NCBI GenBank assembly: GCA_026126065.1
Contig: JAHCJY010000008.1
Coordinates: 1-64,000 of the forward strand
DNA: 64,000 bases
Direction of reading: 5' to 3'
Origin: Bauldia sp.
GTDB lineage: Bacteria > Pseudomonadota > Alphaproteobacteria > Rhizobiales > Kaistiaceae
A model generated the notes under the pieces. It was not told the DNA's origin and did not search any database. It saw nothing but the letters and a program-made list of their open reading frames with translations. This document shows positions 18,049 to 26,634 of this stretch, one piece after another. The position numbers were made by a program, and so were the translations under genes. How positions within the stretch are numbered: the stretch's first letter is position 1; each line of letters opens with the position of its first letter.

Positions 18049-20943
18049 TCAGGCCGGGATCGCGACCGGCCGCTCCCGCAGGAGGAGTTTCGAAGCGTCA
18101 GTGGCGACCATCGGCGCGCCGAACAGATAGCCCTGCGCGTACTCGCAGCCGAGGTCGACAAGCTCGGTCACGTCGTCCTCGGTCTCGGCGCCCTCGGCCA
18201 CGACGTCCATGTCGAGGTCGTGGGCAAGGTTCACGATCGAGCGGAGGATGATCTCGCGCGGCCCGCCGTTCTGGCCGCGGACGAAGCTCTTGTCGATCTT
18301 CAGCGTGTCGAACGGGAAGCGCTGGAGGTAGGCGAGCGACGAGTAGCCGGTGCCGAAATCGTCCAGCGACAGGCCCGCGCCGAGTTCGCGGATGCGGTTC
18401 AGCACCTGCGCGGTGTGCTCCGGATTCTCCATCACGATGCTCTCGGTGATTTCGAGCTTCAGCGAGCCGCGGTCGATGTTGGAGCGGACCAGCACCGACT
18501 TCACGTCCGAGATGAGGTCATGGCGCAGGAGTTCGCGGCTCGAGACGTTGACGGAGACGAACAGCGGCACGTTGATCCGTCGCTCGTGCTGCCAGTCGCT
18601 CAGCTGCTTGGCCGCGCGCTCGAGCACGAAGACGCCGAGCTGCGAGATGAGGCCGGCGCGTTCGGCGAGCGGGATGAAGTCCGATGGCGGGATGCGGCCA
18701 TGCTTGGGATGGTCCCAGCGCACCAGCGCCTCGAAGCCGGCGATCGATCGGTCGAACAGTCGGACGACCGGCTGGTAGAGGATCTTGATCTCCTCGCGGC
18801 CGAGGGCGCGCTTGAGGTCGGCCTCCATCGTGGTCATGTCCGCGCCGACCTGGCGGAGCGCTGGGCGGAACGCCTCGATCCGGTCTCCGCCGTGGCGCTT
18901 GGCGTGATACATGCCGATCTCGGCTTCCTTGATCAGCTCGAGCGGGTCCGATCGCTTCAGCTTGTCGTCGGCCGTGGCAAGGCCGATCGCCGCGGTCGGG
19001 ACGATCTCCTTCTCGCCGAAGCCGATCGGGCTGCGCACCGCGCGGCGGACGGATTCCGCGAACGCTGCGATCTGGCCCGGCTCCGTCTCCGACAGGAGGA
19101 TCAGCGCGAACTGGTCCGCGACCATCCGGGCGAGCGTGTCCTGCGGCTTGATCAGGCGGGTGAGGCGACGGGAGATCGTCAGGAGGATCGAGTCGCCCAC
19201 CGGCATGCCGAAGGTGTCGTTGATCTGTTTGAAGTTGTCGAGGTCGAGCACGAGCACCGACGGGCGCGTTGCGTTCTCGGTGTTGGACCGCGTCAGCGCC
19301 GACCCGAGGCGGTCGAGGAAGAGCTGGCGGTTCGGGAGGCCCGTAAGGTTGTCGCGCACCGAATCGTGGAGGAGCCGCTCCTCCGCCACGCGCTCGTCCG
19401 TCACGTCGAACAGCGTCCCGACGCAGCGCAGCACTTCGTTGTCGCCACCCAGCACCGGCCGGGCGCGGAGGAGGAACCAGCGGTAGTGGCCGTCTTCGGC
19501 GCGCAGCCGGAATTCCTGGTTCAGCCTGCCGCGGCGAACTTCGATGATCGCATCGAGCATGGCCTTGAACCGCTCGCGATCGCCCGTGTGCATCAATTCG
19601 AGCCAGTCGAGCGAGGGCGCCGACATCGTGCCGCGCTCCAGGCCGAGGATATCGTCGAGTTCCGGGCCGGTCTGGATGCGGTCGCGCTCGACGTCCCAGT
19701 CCCAGATGATGTCGCCCGCGCCGATGAGCGCGAGCGCCCGCCGTTCGGTGTCGTCGATCGGCCCCTGTACGACCGAGCCGCCGGCGAAGGCGTGCTGCAT
19801 GACCGTGAAGCCGATGAGGAGGACGATCAGAACGAGGCCCGCAGCGAGCGCCGGCTGGACGATGTCGCCCGACAGGACCCCGAGCACCGTGAGTCCGGCG
19901 GTGCCGACCCATAGCAGCAGCAGGAACCAGGTCGGGATAAGCATGATGGCGCGGTCGAAGCCGCGCTTGATGGCGAGGTAGATGATGAGGGCGAAGCCGA
20001 GGACGACCGTGCCGCCGAACGACAGCCGGCCGATACCGGCCGCCACAGACGGTTCGATCACCGCGATGCCCAGCACCGCGACCAGGCCGATGATCCAGCC
20101 GATCGTGGCGTGCGAGTAGCGCACATGCCAGCGGCCGAGGTGAAGGTACGTGTAGGTGAAGATGACCAGCGTCGCCGCGAGCAGCACCTCCGCAGTGGCG
20201 CGGTAGATCTGGTCGTCGCCCGGCTGGAGCTGCGCCACGCGGTTCCAGAAGCCGAAATCGATGCACAGGTAGATCAGCACCGCCCAGGCGAGGGCCGCAG
20301 CCGCGGGGAAGAGCGCGGTCCCCTTCACGACGAACACGACCGTCAGGAGAAGGGCGAGGAGGCCGGCGATGCCGAGCACGATGCCGCGGAACAGCGTGTA
20401 GCTGTTGATGGCGTCCTTGTAGGCGTCGGCTTCCCAGAGCTGGAGCTGCGGCAGTTCGCCCGTCCGGAGTTCGACGATGAAGGTGACGATGGAGCCGGGA
20501 TCGAGCGTGATCCGGAAGACATCCGCCTCCTGGCTCGGTTCGCGCGGCGGCTCGAGCGCACCGGTCGATGCCACCTGGACGATGCGGGATCCGCCGAGGT
20601 CGGGCCAGATCAGCCCCGATCCGGCGAGGCGGAAATGCGGCGCGACTAGGAGCCGGTCAATCTGTGAATCGCCGTTGTTCACGAGCGCGAACGTCGCCCA
20701 GTGGCTGATCTGCGCGTTGCGGTCCGCGGCGTCGACGACCACTCGGCGCGCGAGGCCCATCGCGTCGGGGGCCACCTGAACCGTCAGCTCCGGCCCCTGG
20801 ACGTTGGGGTAGAGGTCGATCACCGGCGTGAGGTCGAGCGTGCGGCCGTCGAGCGGAACCGCCACGGTTTCGAGCGCAAACGCGGTGTTCGTGGAGACGA
20901 AGGCCGCCATTAACGCAGCGGCGAGAATCAGTATCCGACGCAC
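18049..20943 (-). CDS. Membrane-bound PAS-GGDEF-EAL protein, likely c-di-GMP phosphodiesterase
   Basis: A 964-residue signalling protein. In order it has a signal peptide, a periplasmic beta-rich sensor (to about residue 180), some seven membrane helices (to about 390), a PAS domain (GDIIWDWDVERDRI), a GGDEF domain and an EAL domain. The GGDEF active site reads VADQF, so cyclase activity is probably lost. The EAL domain keeps FEALVRW, NVSSREL, EITES, DDFGTGYSSL, KIDKSFV and VAEGAE, so it should hydrolyse c-di-GMP. The 7TM layout resembles 7TMR-DISM receptors. Its stop lies just upstream of ispH, with no clear shared function. Confidence 0.9.
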   Translation of the reverse strand: MRRILILAAALMAAFVSTNTAFALETVAVPLDGRTLDLTPVIDLYPNVQGPELTVQVAPDAMGLARRVVVDAADRNAQISHWATFALVNNGDSQIDRLLVAPHFRLAGSGLIWPDLGGSRIVQVASTGALEPPREPSQEADVFRITLDPGSIVTFIVELRTGELPQLQLWEADAYKDAINSYTLFRGIVLGIAGLLALLLTVVFVVKGTALFPAAAALAWAVLIYLCIDFGFWNRVAQLQPGDDQIYRATAEVLLAATLVIFTYTYLHLGRWHVRYSHATIGWIIGLVAVLGIAVIEPSVAAGIGRLSFGGTVVLGFALIIYLAIKRGFDRAIMLIPTWFLLLLWVGTAGLTVLGVLSGDIVQPALAAGLVLIVLLIGFTVMQHAFAGGSVVQGPIDDTERRALALIGAGDIIWDWDVERDRIQTGPELDDILGLERGTMSAPSLDWLELMHTGDRERFKAMLDAIIEVRRGRLNQEFRLRAEDGHYRWFLLRARPVLGGDNEVLRCVGTLFDVTDERVAEERLLHDSVRDNLTGLPNRQLFLDRLGSALTRSNTENATRPSVLVLDLDNFKQINDTFGMPVGDSILLTISRRLTRLIKPQDTLARMVADQFALILLSETEPGQIAAFAESVRRAVRSPIGFGEKEIVPTAAIGLATADDKLKRSDPLELIKEAEIGMYHAKRHGGDRIEAFRPALRQVGADMTTMEADLKRALGREEIKILYQPVVRLFDRSIAGFEALVRWDHPKHGRIPPSDFIPLAERAGLISQLGVFVLERAAKQLSDWQHERRINVPLFVSVNVSSRELLRHDLISDVKSVLVRSNIDRGSLKLEITESIVMENPEHTAQVLNRIRELGAGLSLDDFGTGYSSLAYLQRFPFDTLKIDKSFVRGQNGGPREIILRSIVNLAHDLDMDVVAEGAETEDDVTELVDLGCEYAQGYLFGAPMVATDASKLLLRERPVAIPA

Positions 20944-21025
20944 GGGCGCGACCGACCCTCCTACCTTCGATCAGCAGTGTTTATTGACCACGACCGGGCG
21001 TCACAAGCCCAAACCGCGGTCACGG

Positions 21026-21613
21026 CTACCGCCGGGGGTCGTCATTCACCATCGCGTAGAGAAGGTGATCCTGCCAACGCCCGTCGATGCAGAGATAGCT
21101 GCGCGCGTAGCCTTCGCGGCTAAATCCGACCTTTTCTAGGAGGCGGATCGAAGCCGCGTTGTGCGCCAGGCAGGCAGCCTCGATGCGATGGAGGCGAAGC
21201 GAATCGAAAGTGTAGGAAACCAGCGTCCGGACCGCGTCGCTCATGTAGCCGCGATTTGCGTGGCGCTCGCCCATCCAGTAGCCGAGCGCGCCGGACTGCG
21301 TCACGCCGCGCTGGATCTGCGACAGCGTGAGGCCGCCGAGAAGCGCCACGCCGTCGGCGGAGAACACGAAGAACGGGTATCCCGACCCCTCCCGCATCTC
21401 GCGCTGGTAGCGCTTGATGCGGCGACGGTAGCCGAGGCGCGACAGCTCGTCCGCCGGCCAGATCGGCTCCCACGGCGCGAGAAACTTCCGGCTCTCCGCC
21501 CGCAGCATCGACCATTGCTGGTAGTCCGCCATCGTCGGCGGCCGGAGGACCACCTTCTCGCCGCGGATCGTGCCGGCGGCGGGAGGGGGCGGAACACTCC
21601 GGAGAAAGGCCAA
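21026..21613 (-). CDS. RimJ/RimL-type GNAT N-acetyltransferase
   Basis: A 195-residue acetyltransferase resembling RimJ, which acetylates ribosomal protein N-termini, though the substrate here is unknown. Typical features are RPPTMADYQQW, GALGYWMGERHANRGYMSDA (acetyl-CoA loop) and the HRIEAACLAHNAASIRLLEK helix with GFSREGYAR. TTG at 21613 has AGGAGA six bases upstream, whereas longer readings run into the protease gene. It lies 13 bases after the M16 peptidase, the usual neighbour in Rhizobiales. Confidence 0.88.
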   Translation of the reverse strand: MAFLRSVPPPPAAGTIRGEKVVLRPPTMADYQQWSMLRAESRKFLAPWEPIWPADELSRLGYRRRIKRYQREMREGSGYPFFVFSADGVALLGGLTLSQIQRGVTQSGALGYWMGERHANRGYMSDAVRTLVSYTFDSLRLHRIEAACLAHNAASIRLLEKVGFSREGYARSYLCIDGRWQDHLLYAMVNDDPRR

Positions 21614-21626
21614 GGAGCGTCTCCTG

Positions 21627-22904
21627 TCAGGCCGCGGCGGCCGGTGCGCCAAGGCGGCGCGACAGGTCGTCGTGGCGGATGAGGCCCTTGATCGGGCCGA
21701 TGGCGGCGAGCGTCGGCGTGGTGGCGGTGAACATGGTGCCGGCGAGGCGCCGGACGGTGTCCACGCCCACGGCATCGATCTTCTGGACGATCTCGTTCAC
21801 GTCGAGCGTGCGCCCGTGGATGAGGATCTGCCGCGCCATCTGGCCCGCGCGGGCGACCGGGCTCTCGAGCGCCATCAGGAGGCCGGCCTTGAGCTGCGCC
21901 TTGGCCCGGTTGAGCTCCGCCTCCGTCAGGTCGTGCGCGATTCGCTCGACCTCACCCAGTACGACGGGCATCAACTGCCCCACGTCACCTTCGCCCGTCG
22001 CCGCGTGGATGCCGAAAATCCCCCCGTCCGTGAACGCCCAGTGGAAGGCGTAGATCGAGTAGCACAGGCCGCGTTTCTCGCGCACCTCCTGGAAGAGCCG
22101 CGAGGACATGCCGCCGCCGAGCGCCGTCGAGAGGATCTGCGCGGCATAATAGTCGGGCGAGGCGAACGAGCGTCCGGCGAAGCCGAGGAGGATCTGCGCC
22201 TCCATCAGGTCGCGCGTCTCGCGCCGGTCGCCGCCACGGTAGAACGATGCCACCGGCCGGACGGCCGGATCGGTGGGGAGGGAGCCGAGGCCCGCCTCGG
22301 CAAGCGCGCGGACCTCGGCATGATCGACCGCGCCCGCGGCCGCCACCACCATCGACGGCCCGTGATAGTGCTTGCCGAGATAGTTGAGGATCGCCGGACG
22401 GCTCATCGAGCGCACGGAAGCCTCCGTGCCGAGGATCGGCCGCCCGAGCGGCTGACCGGGGAACGCCGCCTCGGAGAAGAAGTCATAGACGAGGTCTTCC
22501 GGCGTATCGAGCGCAGCGCCGATCTCCTGGACCACGACGTGGCGCTCACGCGACAGTTCCTCCTCGTCGATCACCGAGTTGACCATGATGTCCGACAGGA
22601 TGTCCATCGCGAGCGGCAGGTCGTCCTTGAGGACGCGGGCGTAGTAGTTGGTCATCTCGACGCTCGTCGAGGCGTTCAACTCGCCGCCGACCGCTTCTAT
22701 CTCCTCGGCGATGGCGATTGCGTTGCGCCGCTGCGTCCCCTTGAACGCCATGTGCTCGAGGAGGTGGGCGATGCCGTGCTCGGCCTCGGTCTCGGCGCGG
22801 GAGCCGGCCCCGACCCAGATGCCGAGCGATGCGCTCTGAAGGTGCTCCATCCGCTGTGTGACGACGGTGAGGCCGGAGGGAAGGCGGGAGATTTCGACGG
22901 TCAT
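21627..22904 (-). CDS. M16-family zinc metallopeptidase (processing-peptidase-like)
   Basis: A 425-residue pitrilysin-family protease related to the mitochondrial processing peptidase beta subunit. The inverted zinc motif is HLLEHMAFKGT, and the downstream acidic ligand region (RHVVVQEIGAALDTPEDLVYD) is present. The C-terminal half holds the R/Y region (REKRGLCYSIYAF) used in substrate binding. The gene starts seven bases after thrC and forms one unit with the GNAT gene. Confidence 0.92.
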   Translation of the reverse strand: MTVEISRLPSGLTVVTQRMEHLQSASLGIWVGAGSRAETEAEHGIAHLLEHMAFKGTQRRNAIAIAEEIEAVGGELNASTSVEMTNYYARVLKDDLPLAMDILSDIMVNSVIDEEELSRERHVVVQEIGAALDTPEDLVYDFFSEAAFPGQPLGRPILGTEASVRSMSRPAILNYLGKHYHGPSMVVAAAGAVDHAEVRALAEAGLGSLPTDPAVRPVASFYRGGDRRETRDLMEAQILLGFAGRSFASPDYYAAQILSTALGGGMSSRLFQEVREKRGLCYSIYAFHWAFTDGGIFGIHAATGEGDVGQLMPVVLGEVERIAHDLTEAELNRAKAQLKAGLLMALESPVARAGQMARQILIHGRTLDVNEIVQKIDAVGVDTVRRLAGTMFTATTPTLAAIGPIKGLIRHDDLSRRLGAPAAAA

Positions 22905-22911
22905 GGAGCGG

Positions 22912-24318
22912 TCAGGCCTCTAGAGTGGCGGCGCGGGCGCGGGCCTCGATATGGTGTTCCAGCGCGCGCACGTCATTGGCTAGCACGGTATAGCGCTCCT
23001 GCCGTTCGAAGAGGTCACGGAGATGTGCGGGAAGCGGGGGGCGAACCCCCGTCGCCTCCTCCACCGCCGCCGGGAACTTGGCCGGATTGGCCGTGGCGAG
23101 CGTCACCATCGGCACGTCGGAGACCGGAATGCGCCCGGCGACAGCGAGCGCCACGGCGGTATGCGGATCGGCAAGGTAGCCCGAGCGGTTCCATGCCGCA
23201 GCCATCGCTTCGGCGGTCTCCGCCTCGTCGGCGCGGTCGGCCGAGAACTCGCCGCGGATGCGCTCCATCGCGCCGTCGGGGATGGTGAAGGCGCCGCTCT
23301 GGGCCAGCCCGTGCATCAGGCGGGTCACGGCGGCCCCGTCATGGTCGAGCGCTTCGGAGAGGAGCCGCTCGAAATTGGACGAGATCTGGATATCCATCGA
23401 CGGCGACTCGGTCGGAACGACGCCGCGGACCTCATAGCGTCCCTCGGCGAAGGTGCGTGCGAGGATGTCGTTCCGGTTCGTGGCGATGACGAGGCGATCG
23501 ATCGGCAGGCCCATCCGCCGCGCGACATGCCCGGCAAAAATGTCGCCGAAATTGCCGGTCGGGACGGTGAACGACACCTTCCGCCCGGGAGCACCGAGCG
23601 CGGCAGCGGCGGAGAAATAGTAGGCGGTCTGAGCGACGATCCGGGCCCAGTTGATCGAGTTGATCGCAGCCATCGCGACACGCTCGCGGAAGCGGTCGCG
23701 CGCAAACAGCGCCTTCACCAGCGCCTGGCAGTCGTCGAACGAGCCTTCGATGGCGACCGCGTGGACGTTCTCATCCGCCACCGTCGTCATCTGGCGCTGC
23801 TGCACCTCGGACGTGCGTCCCTTCGGGAACAGGATGAACACATCGACCTTGCTGCTGCCGCGGAACGCCTCGATGGCGGCGCTGCCGGTGTCGCCGGACG
23901 TCGCGCCAACGATCGTCGCCCGCCGTCCGCGCGCACCGAGGACGTGGTCCATAAGCCGCGCCAGGAGCTGCATCGCGAGGTCTTTGAAGGCCAGCGTCGG
24001 CCCATGGAACAGCTCGAGAATCCAGGCGTTGGGGCCGGACTGGACCAGCGGCGCCACGGCCTTGTGGCCAAAGCCGGCATAGGCGTCGCGGCACATCGAA
24101 AGGAGGAGATCCCCGGGGATGTCGTCGCCGGTGAAGCGCGAGACGACGTCCGCCGCGACGTCGGCATACGGCATGGCCGCAAAGGCGGCGATCTCGGCGC
24201 CGGATATGGTCGGCCACACCGACGGCAGATAGAGCCCGCCATCTGGAGCGAGGCCGCCAAGGAGCACGTCGGCAAAGCCGAGCCTGGGCGCCCGTCCGCG
24301 CGTGCTGAAATAGTCCAA
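22912..24318 (-). CDS. thrC: Threonine synthase
   Basis: ThrC converts O-phosphohomoserine to threonine using PLP, the step after the homoserine kinase encoded at 16 kb. The PLP lysine is in TLAFKDLAMQLL, and the phosphate-binding and catalytic segments GDTGSAAIEAF, NSINWARIVAQ and VPTGNFGDIFAG are present. TTG at 24318 gives MDYFSTRG, the usual family start, and has GGAG seven bases before it. ATG at 24339 is in frame but lacks a site. It is first in a unit with the M16 peptidase and GNAT genes. Confidence 0.94.
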   Translation of the reverse strand: MDYFSTRGRAPRLGFADVLLGGLAPDGGLYLPSVWPTISGAEIAAFAAMPYADVAADVVSRFTGDDIPGDLLLSMCRDAYAGFGHKAVAPLVQSGPNAWILELFHGPTLAFKDLAMQLLARLMDHVLGARGRRATIVGATSGDTGSAAIEAFRGSSKVDVFILFPKGRTSEVQQRQMTTVADENVHAVAIEGSFDDCQALVKALFARDRFRERVAMAAINSINWARIVAQTAYYFSAAAALGAPGRKVSFTVPTGNFGDIFAGHVARRMGLPIDRLVIATNRNDILARTFAEGRYEVRGVVPTESPSMDIQISSNFERLLSEALDHDGAAVTRLMHGLAQSGAFTIPDGAMERIRGEFSADRADEAETAEAMAAAWNRSGYLADPHTAVALAVAGRIPVSDVPMVTLATANPAKFPAAVEEATGVRPPLPAHLRDLFERQERYTVLANDVRALEHHIEARARAATLEA

Positions 24319-24472
24319 GGCCGAACTCCGGCAGGTCATTGGGATTGCGGCGCGACCCTAGCGGGGTCGCATGGCGGCGGCAACAAAACGCCCTAACGGG
24401 CGATGTCGTCAATCGGAATGACCCTTGTTATAAGGACCGCCCGTTTTCCGGACCGGTCCAGCGAGGTACGAG

Positions 24473-24994
24473 ATGTCGCGTAGAGTCCCTTCGCCCCTTC
24501 TGGCGGCCCCGTTCGTCGCCGCGCTGCTCCTGTCCGGATGCATGGGCACGCGCGGCGTGGACACCGCGGCGGCGCCGGAGGCGCGGAACTACGAGGGACC
24601 GGGCTGCCCGGCGATCGTCGTGCAGTCCGGCGCTCAGGCGCGCGTCGTCTACAGCGGTAACACCACCGACCCCGCGCGCATCCGCTATCAGGTCGGGATC
24701 CTGGACGTTTCGCGGACCTGCACGGTGCTCAACGATGTCATCTCGGTGAACATCAGCGTCTATGGGCGGTTCGCCGGCGGTCCCGCCGCCCAGGCCGGCA
24801 CGGTGCGCGACACGCTGCGCGCCGCCGTCGTCGCTGCCGACGGCACGGTCGTCTCGACGCGCGACTTCGCCATCTCCGGCACGCTCGCGGCGCCGATCTT
24901 CGGCCAGGATTTCCGCGTCACCGATTCGATCGTGGTTCCCCCGCCGACGGTGGGAACCCTGTACCGGGTGCTGGTCGGCATCGATCAGGGATAG
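24473..24994 (+). CDS. Small lipoprotein of unknown function
   Basis: A 173-residue predicted lipoprotein. The lipobox LLLSGC gives a lipidated cysteine at about residue 23. The mature part is beta-rich with one further cysteine pair (PGCP and RTCTVLND) and no recognised domain. The start has GAGGT a few bases upstream. A candidate promoter lies in the 130 bases shared with the divergent thrC. The gene is convergent with the nicotianamine-synthase-like operon. The function is unknown. Confidence 0.75.
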   Translation: MSRRVPSPLLAAPFVAALLLSGCMGTRGVDTAAAPEARNYEGPGCPAIVVQSGAQARVVYSGNTTDPARIRYQVGILDVSRTCTVLNDVISVNISVYGRFAGGPAAQAGTVRDTLRAAVVAADGTVVSTRDFAISGTLAAPIFGQDFRVTDSIVVPPPTVGTLYRVLVGIDQG

Positions 24995-25015
24995 GAGCGA
25001 TCGGGGCCGATCCGA

Positions 25016-25801
25016 TCACGCTCCCTCGAGGTCGAGGACCAGGTCGCGCGACAGGAAGAGGGGACTCTCGCCGCCCGTGTGGCGCAAGGCGTAGCCACGG
25101 GGAAGTTGCCCATCGACCTGTTCGGCCAGCAGCCAGCCGTTTCCGTACGGGTCGCGCGCGATGACGGTCGCCGGCCGTCGGATGGTTGCGGCAATGCGCT
25201 CGAGCACGTCCCGTTTCGGCGCCGTCTGGTTTGCCACATAGACGAGGTCCGCCGTCGCGTAGTCGTAGTCGACCCCGTCGATGCAGGCGAGGCGGAGTCG
25301 CGACGCGCCCAGCATCCGCACCAGGCGTTCGGCGGTCTCCAGCGCGCCGGCGTTCGTATCGAGTCCCACGCAATGAAGATCGGGATAGCGGTCGACGAGC
25401 CAGAGGAGGGTTGCCGGCAGGGGACCGCAACCCACCATGACCACACGCGCAACGCGGCTGTCGTCCAGTTCGCGCGCGAGTTCCCTCTGCCACGTGCCCG
25501 AGTTTTCTCCGAAGACGCGACGGAGAAGCGCTTCCGGCGACGGGCCGGTTTCGGTCAGCGCCTCGTGGGACGCCGCCAGCTCGGTTTCGGTCAGGTAGCG
25601 CAGATGGCAGGCGCGAAAGAAGGCGGCGTGGTCGGTCAGAAGATCCTGATCAAGGGATGCGAAGCAGCCGTCCGGAAGGGCGGCGAGTGCTCTTATGAAT
25701 GCATCGTGACGCCCCACGAAAGCCGCGACGGAATCGACGTTCAGTCGTGCGCGCTGGGTCAGCAGGAAATGTTCGCCGGCGTCCGCGTCAGGACGGATCA
25801 C
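25016..25801 (-). CDS. Nicotianamine-synthase-like protein (SAM aminobutanoyl transferase fold)
   Basis: This 261-residue protein has a helical N-terminal part and a Rossmann domain with VMVGCGPLPATLLWL (GCGPLP at 124-129), matching the GSGPLP loop of nicotianamine synthases and staphylopine-type CntL enzymes. Also similar are LVYVANQTAPKRDVLERI and VIARDPYGNGWLLAEQVD. Known relatives transfer the 3-amino-3-carboxypropyl group of SAM to an amine; the substrate here is unknown. The gene starts with GTG inside a GTGA overlap with the ATP-grasp gene, so it is the third gene of the ovoA operon. An ordinary class I methyltransferase is the alternative. No opine dehydrogenase or exporter gene is adjacent. 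Confidence 0.65.
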   Translation of the reverse strand: MIRPDADAGEHFLLTQRARLNVDSVAAFVGRHDAFIRALAALPDGCFASLDQDLLTDHAAFFRACHLRYLTETELAASHEALTETGPSPEALLRRVFGENSGTWQRELARELDDSRVARVVMVGCGPLPATLLWLVDRYPDLHCVGLDTNAGALETAERLVRMLGASRLRLACIDGVDYDYATADLVYVANQTAPKRDVLERIAATIRRPATVIARDPYGNGWLLAEQVDGQLPRGYALRHTGGESPLFLSRDLVLDLEGA

Positions 25802-26634
25802 CGGAAGTACCCATGGATGGCGCGGGCGCGCTCGCGCCGGGCCTGGGCAACGACGGGGTCGTCCGCGAAATGCTCGCTGAGGCCGATGGTCTTGTTGACG
25901 TCGAGAATCACCGGCCTGTCATCGACGAGCACATAGTCGATCTTCCCATAGTCCAGCCCGAGTGCGAGGCGGAGCGTTCGCAACCGCGGATCTGGTTCCA
26001 GCGCATGGGTCTCCGTCTCCGGCCCGCTTTTGACCAGCGGATGCGGCGACGTCAGGAGGAAGCACGATTCGTGTTCGCCGAAGCAGTGATAGGTGCGGAC
26101 CGCGTACCGGTCGTCCACCCGCTCGGGCAGGAATTTTTCGACGAGAAGGTAGGGATCGAACCATACGAGCGCCGGAACACTCGCCATCGACGGATACACC
26201 CGATATCCCACGCCCTCCCGGGCGCCGGTGAGGAACCGAAGTCCCATCCCCCGCAGGCGGTGATAGGCCCGGACCACGTAGTTCGGGTGCAGTGTCCGTT
26301 CCGGCTTCCCGCCGTAGTTCAGGTTCGTCTTCACGATGACGGGACCGGAGTGGCTGCTCACCCGGGTGAGCGCCAGTGAACTGTAGACGCGCTTGCGAAT
26401 GTCGGTGACGCGCCCGTTGATCGTTCGAGCGTAGCGGCGGGCGAGATGGAGAAACCGATCGGGAACGACGGACAGGTCGACGTGAAGGAACAGGACATCG
26501 GCGGGCACGTACCGGCTTGTGCCGAAGAGGAAGTGTACGGTCAGGCCTTCCTCCCGCCAGTACGCGGCCAACCGGGAGACGACGTATTTGTCCGGGTTGT
26601 CGCCTGACAGGAAGAGGACAACGACGCTTTTCAC
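25798..26634 (-). CDS. ATP-grasp family ligase of unknown substrate
   Basis: A 278-residue protein with an ATP-grasp layout. A Rossmann-like N-terminal part comes first, then VIVKTNLNYGGK (ATP lysine near 102), LLVEKFLPE (adenine-contact hinge, 163-171), and GKIDYVLVDDR with VILDVNKTIG, where D233, D245 and N247 are the likely Mg ligands. Known relatives join a carboxylate to an amine or thiol via acyl phosphate. The substrate is unknown; the neighbours suggest a histidine- or thiohistidine-type acceptor. The gene starts with GTG overlapping the ovoA stop and ends overlapping the next start, so all three genes are translationally coupled. Confidence 0.7.
   Translation of the reverse strand: MKSVVVLFLSGDNPDKYVVSRLAAYWREEGLTVHFLFGTSRYVPADVLFLHVDLSVVPDRFLHLARRYARTINGRVTDIRKRVYSSLALTRVSSHSGPVIVKTNLNYGGKPERTLHPNYVVRAYHRLRGMGLRFLTGAREGVGYRVYPSMASVPALVWFDPYLLVEKFLPERVDDRYAVRTYHCFGEHESCFLLTSPHPLVKSGPETETHALEPDPRLRTLRLALGLDYGKIDYVLVDDRPVILDVNKTIGLSEHFADDPVVAQARRERARAIHGYFR

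Noticed and set aside
17224-19914. 896-codon plus-strand frame opposite ispH and the EAL gene
   Set aside because: Composition is Arg/Glu/Leu-biased and non-domain, mirroring the third-position GC of the real minus-strand genes.
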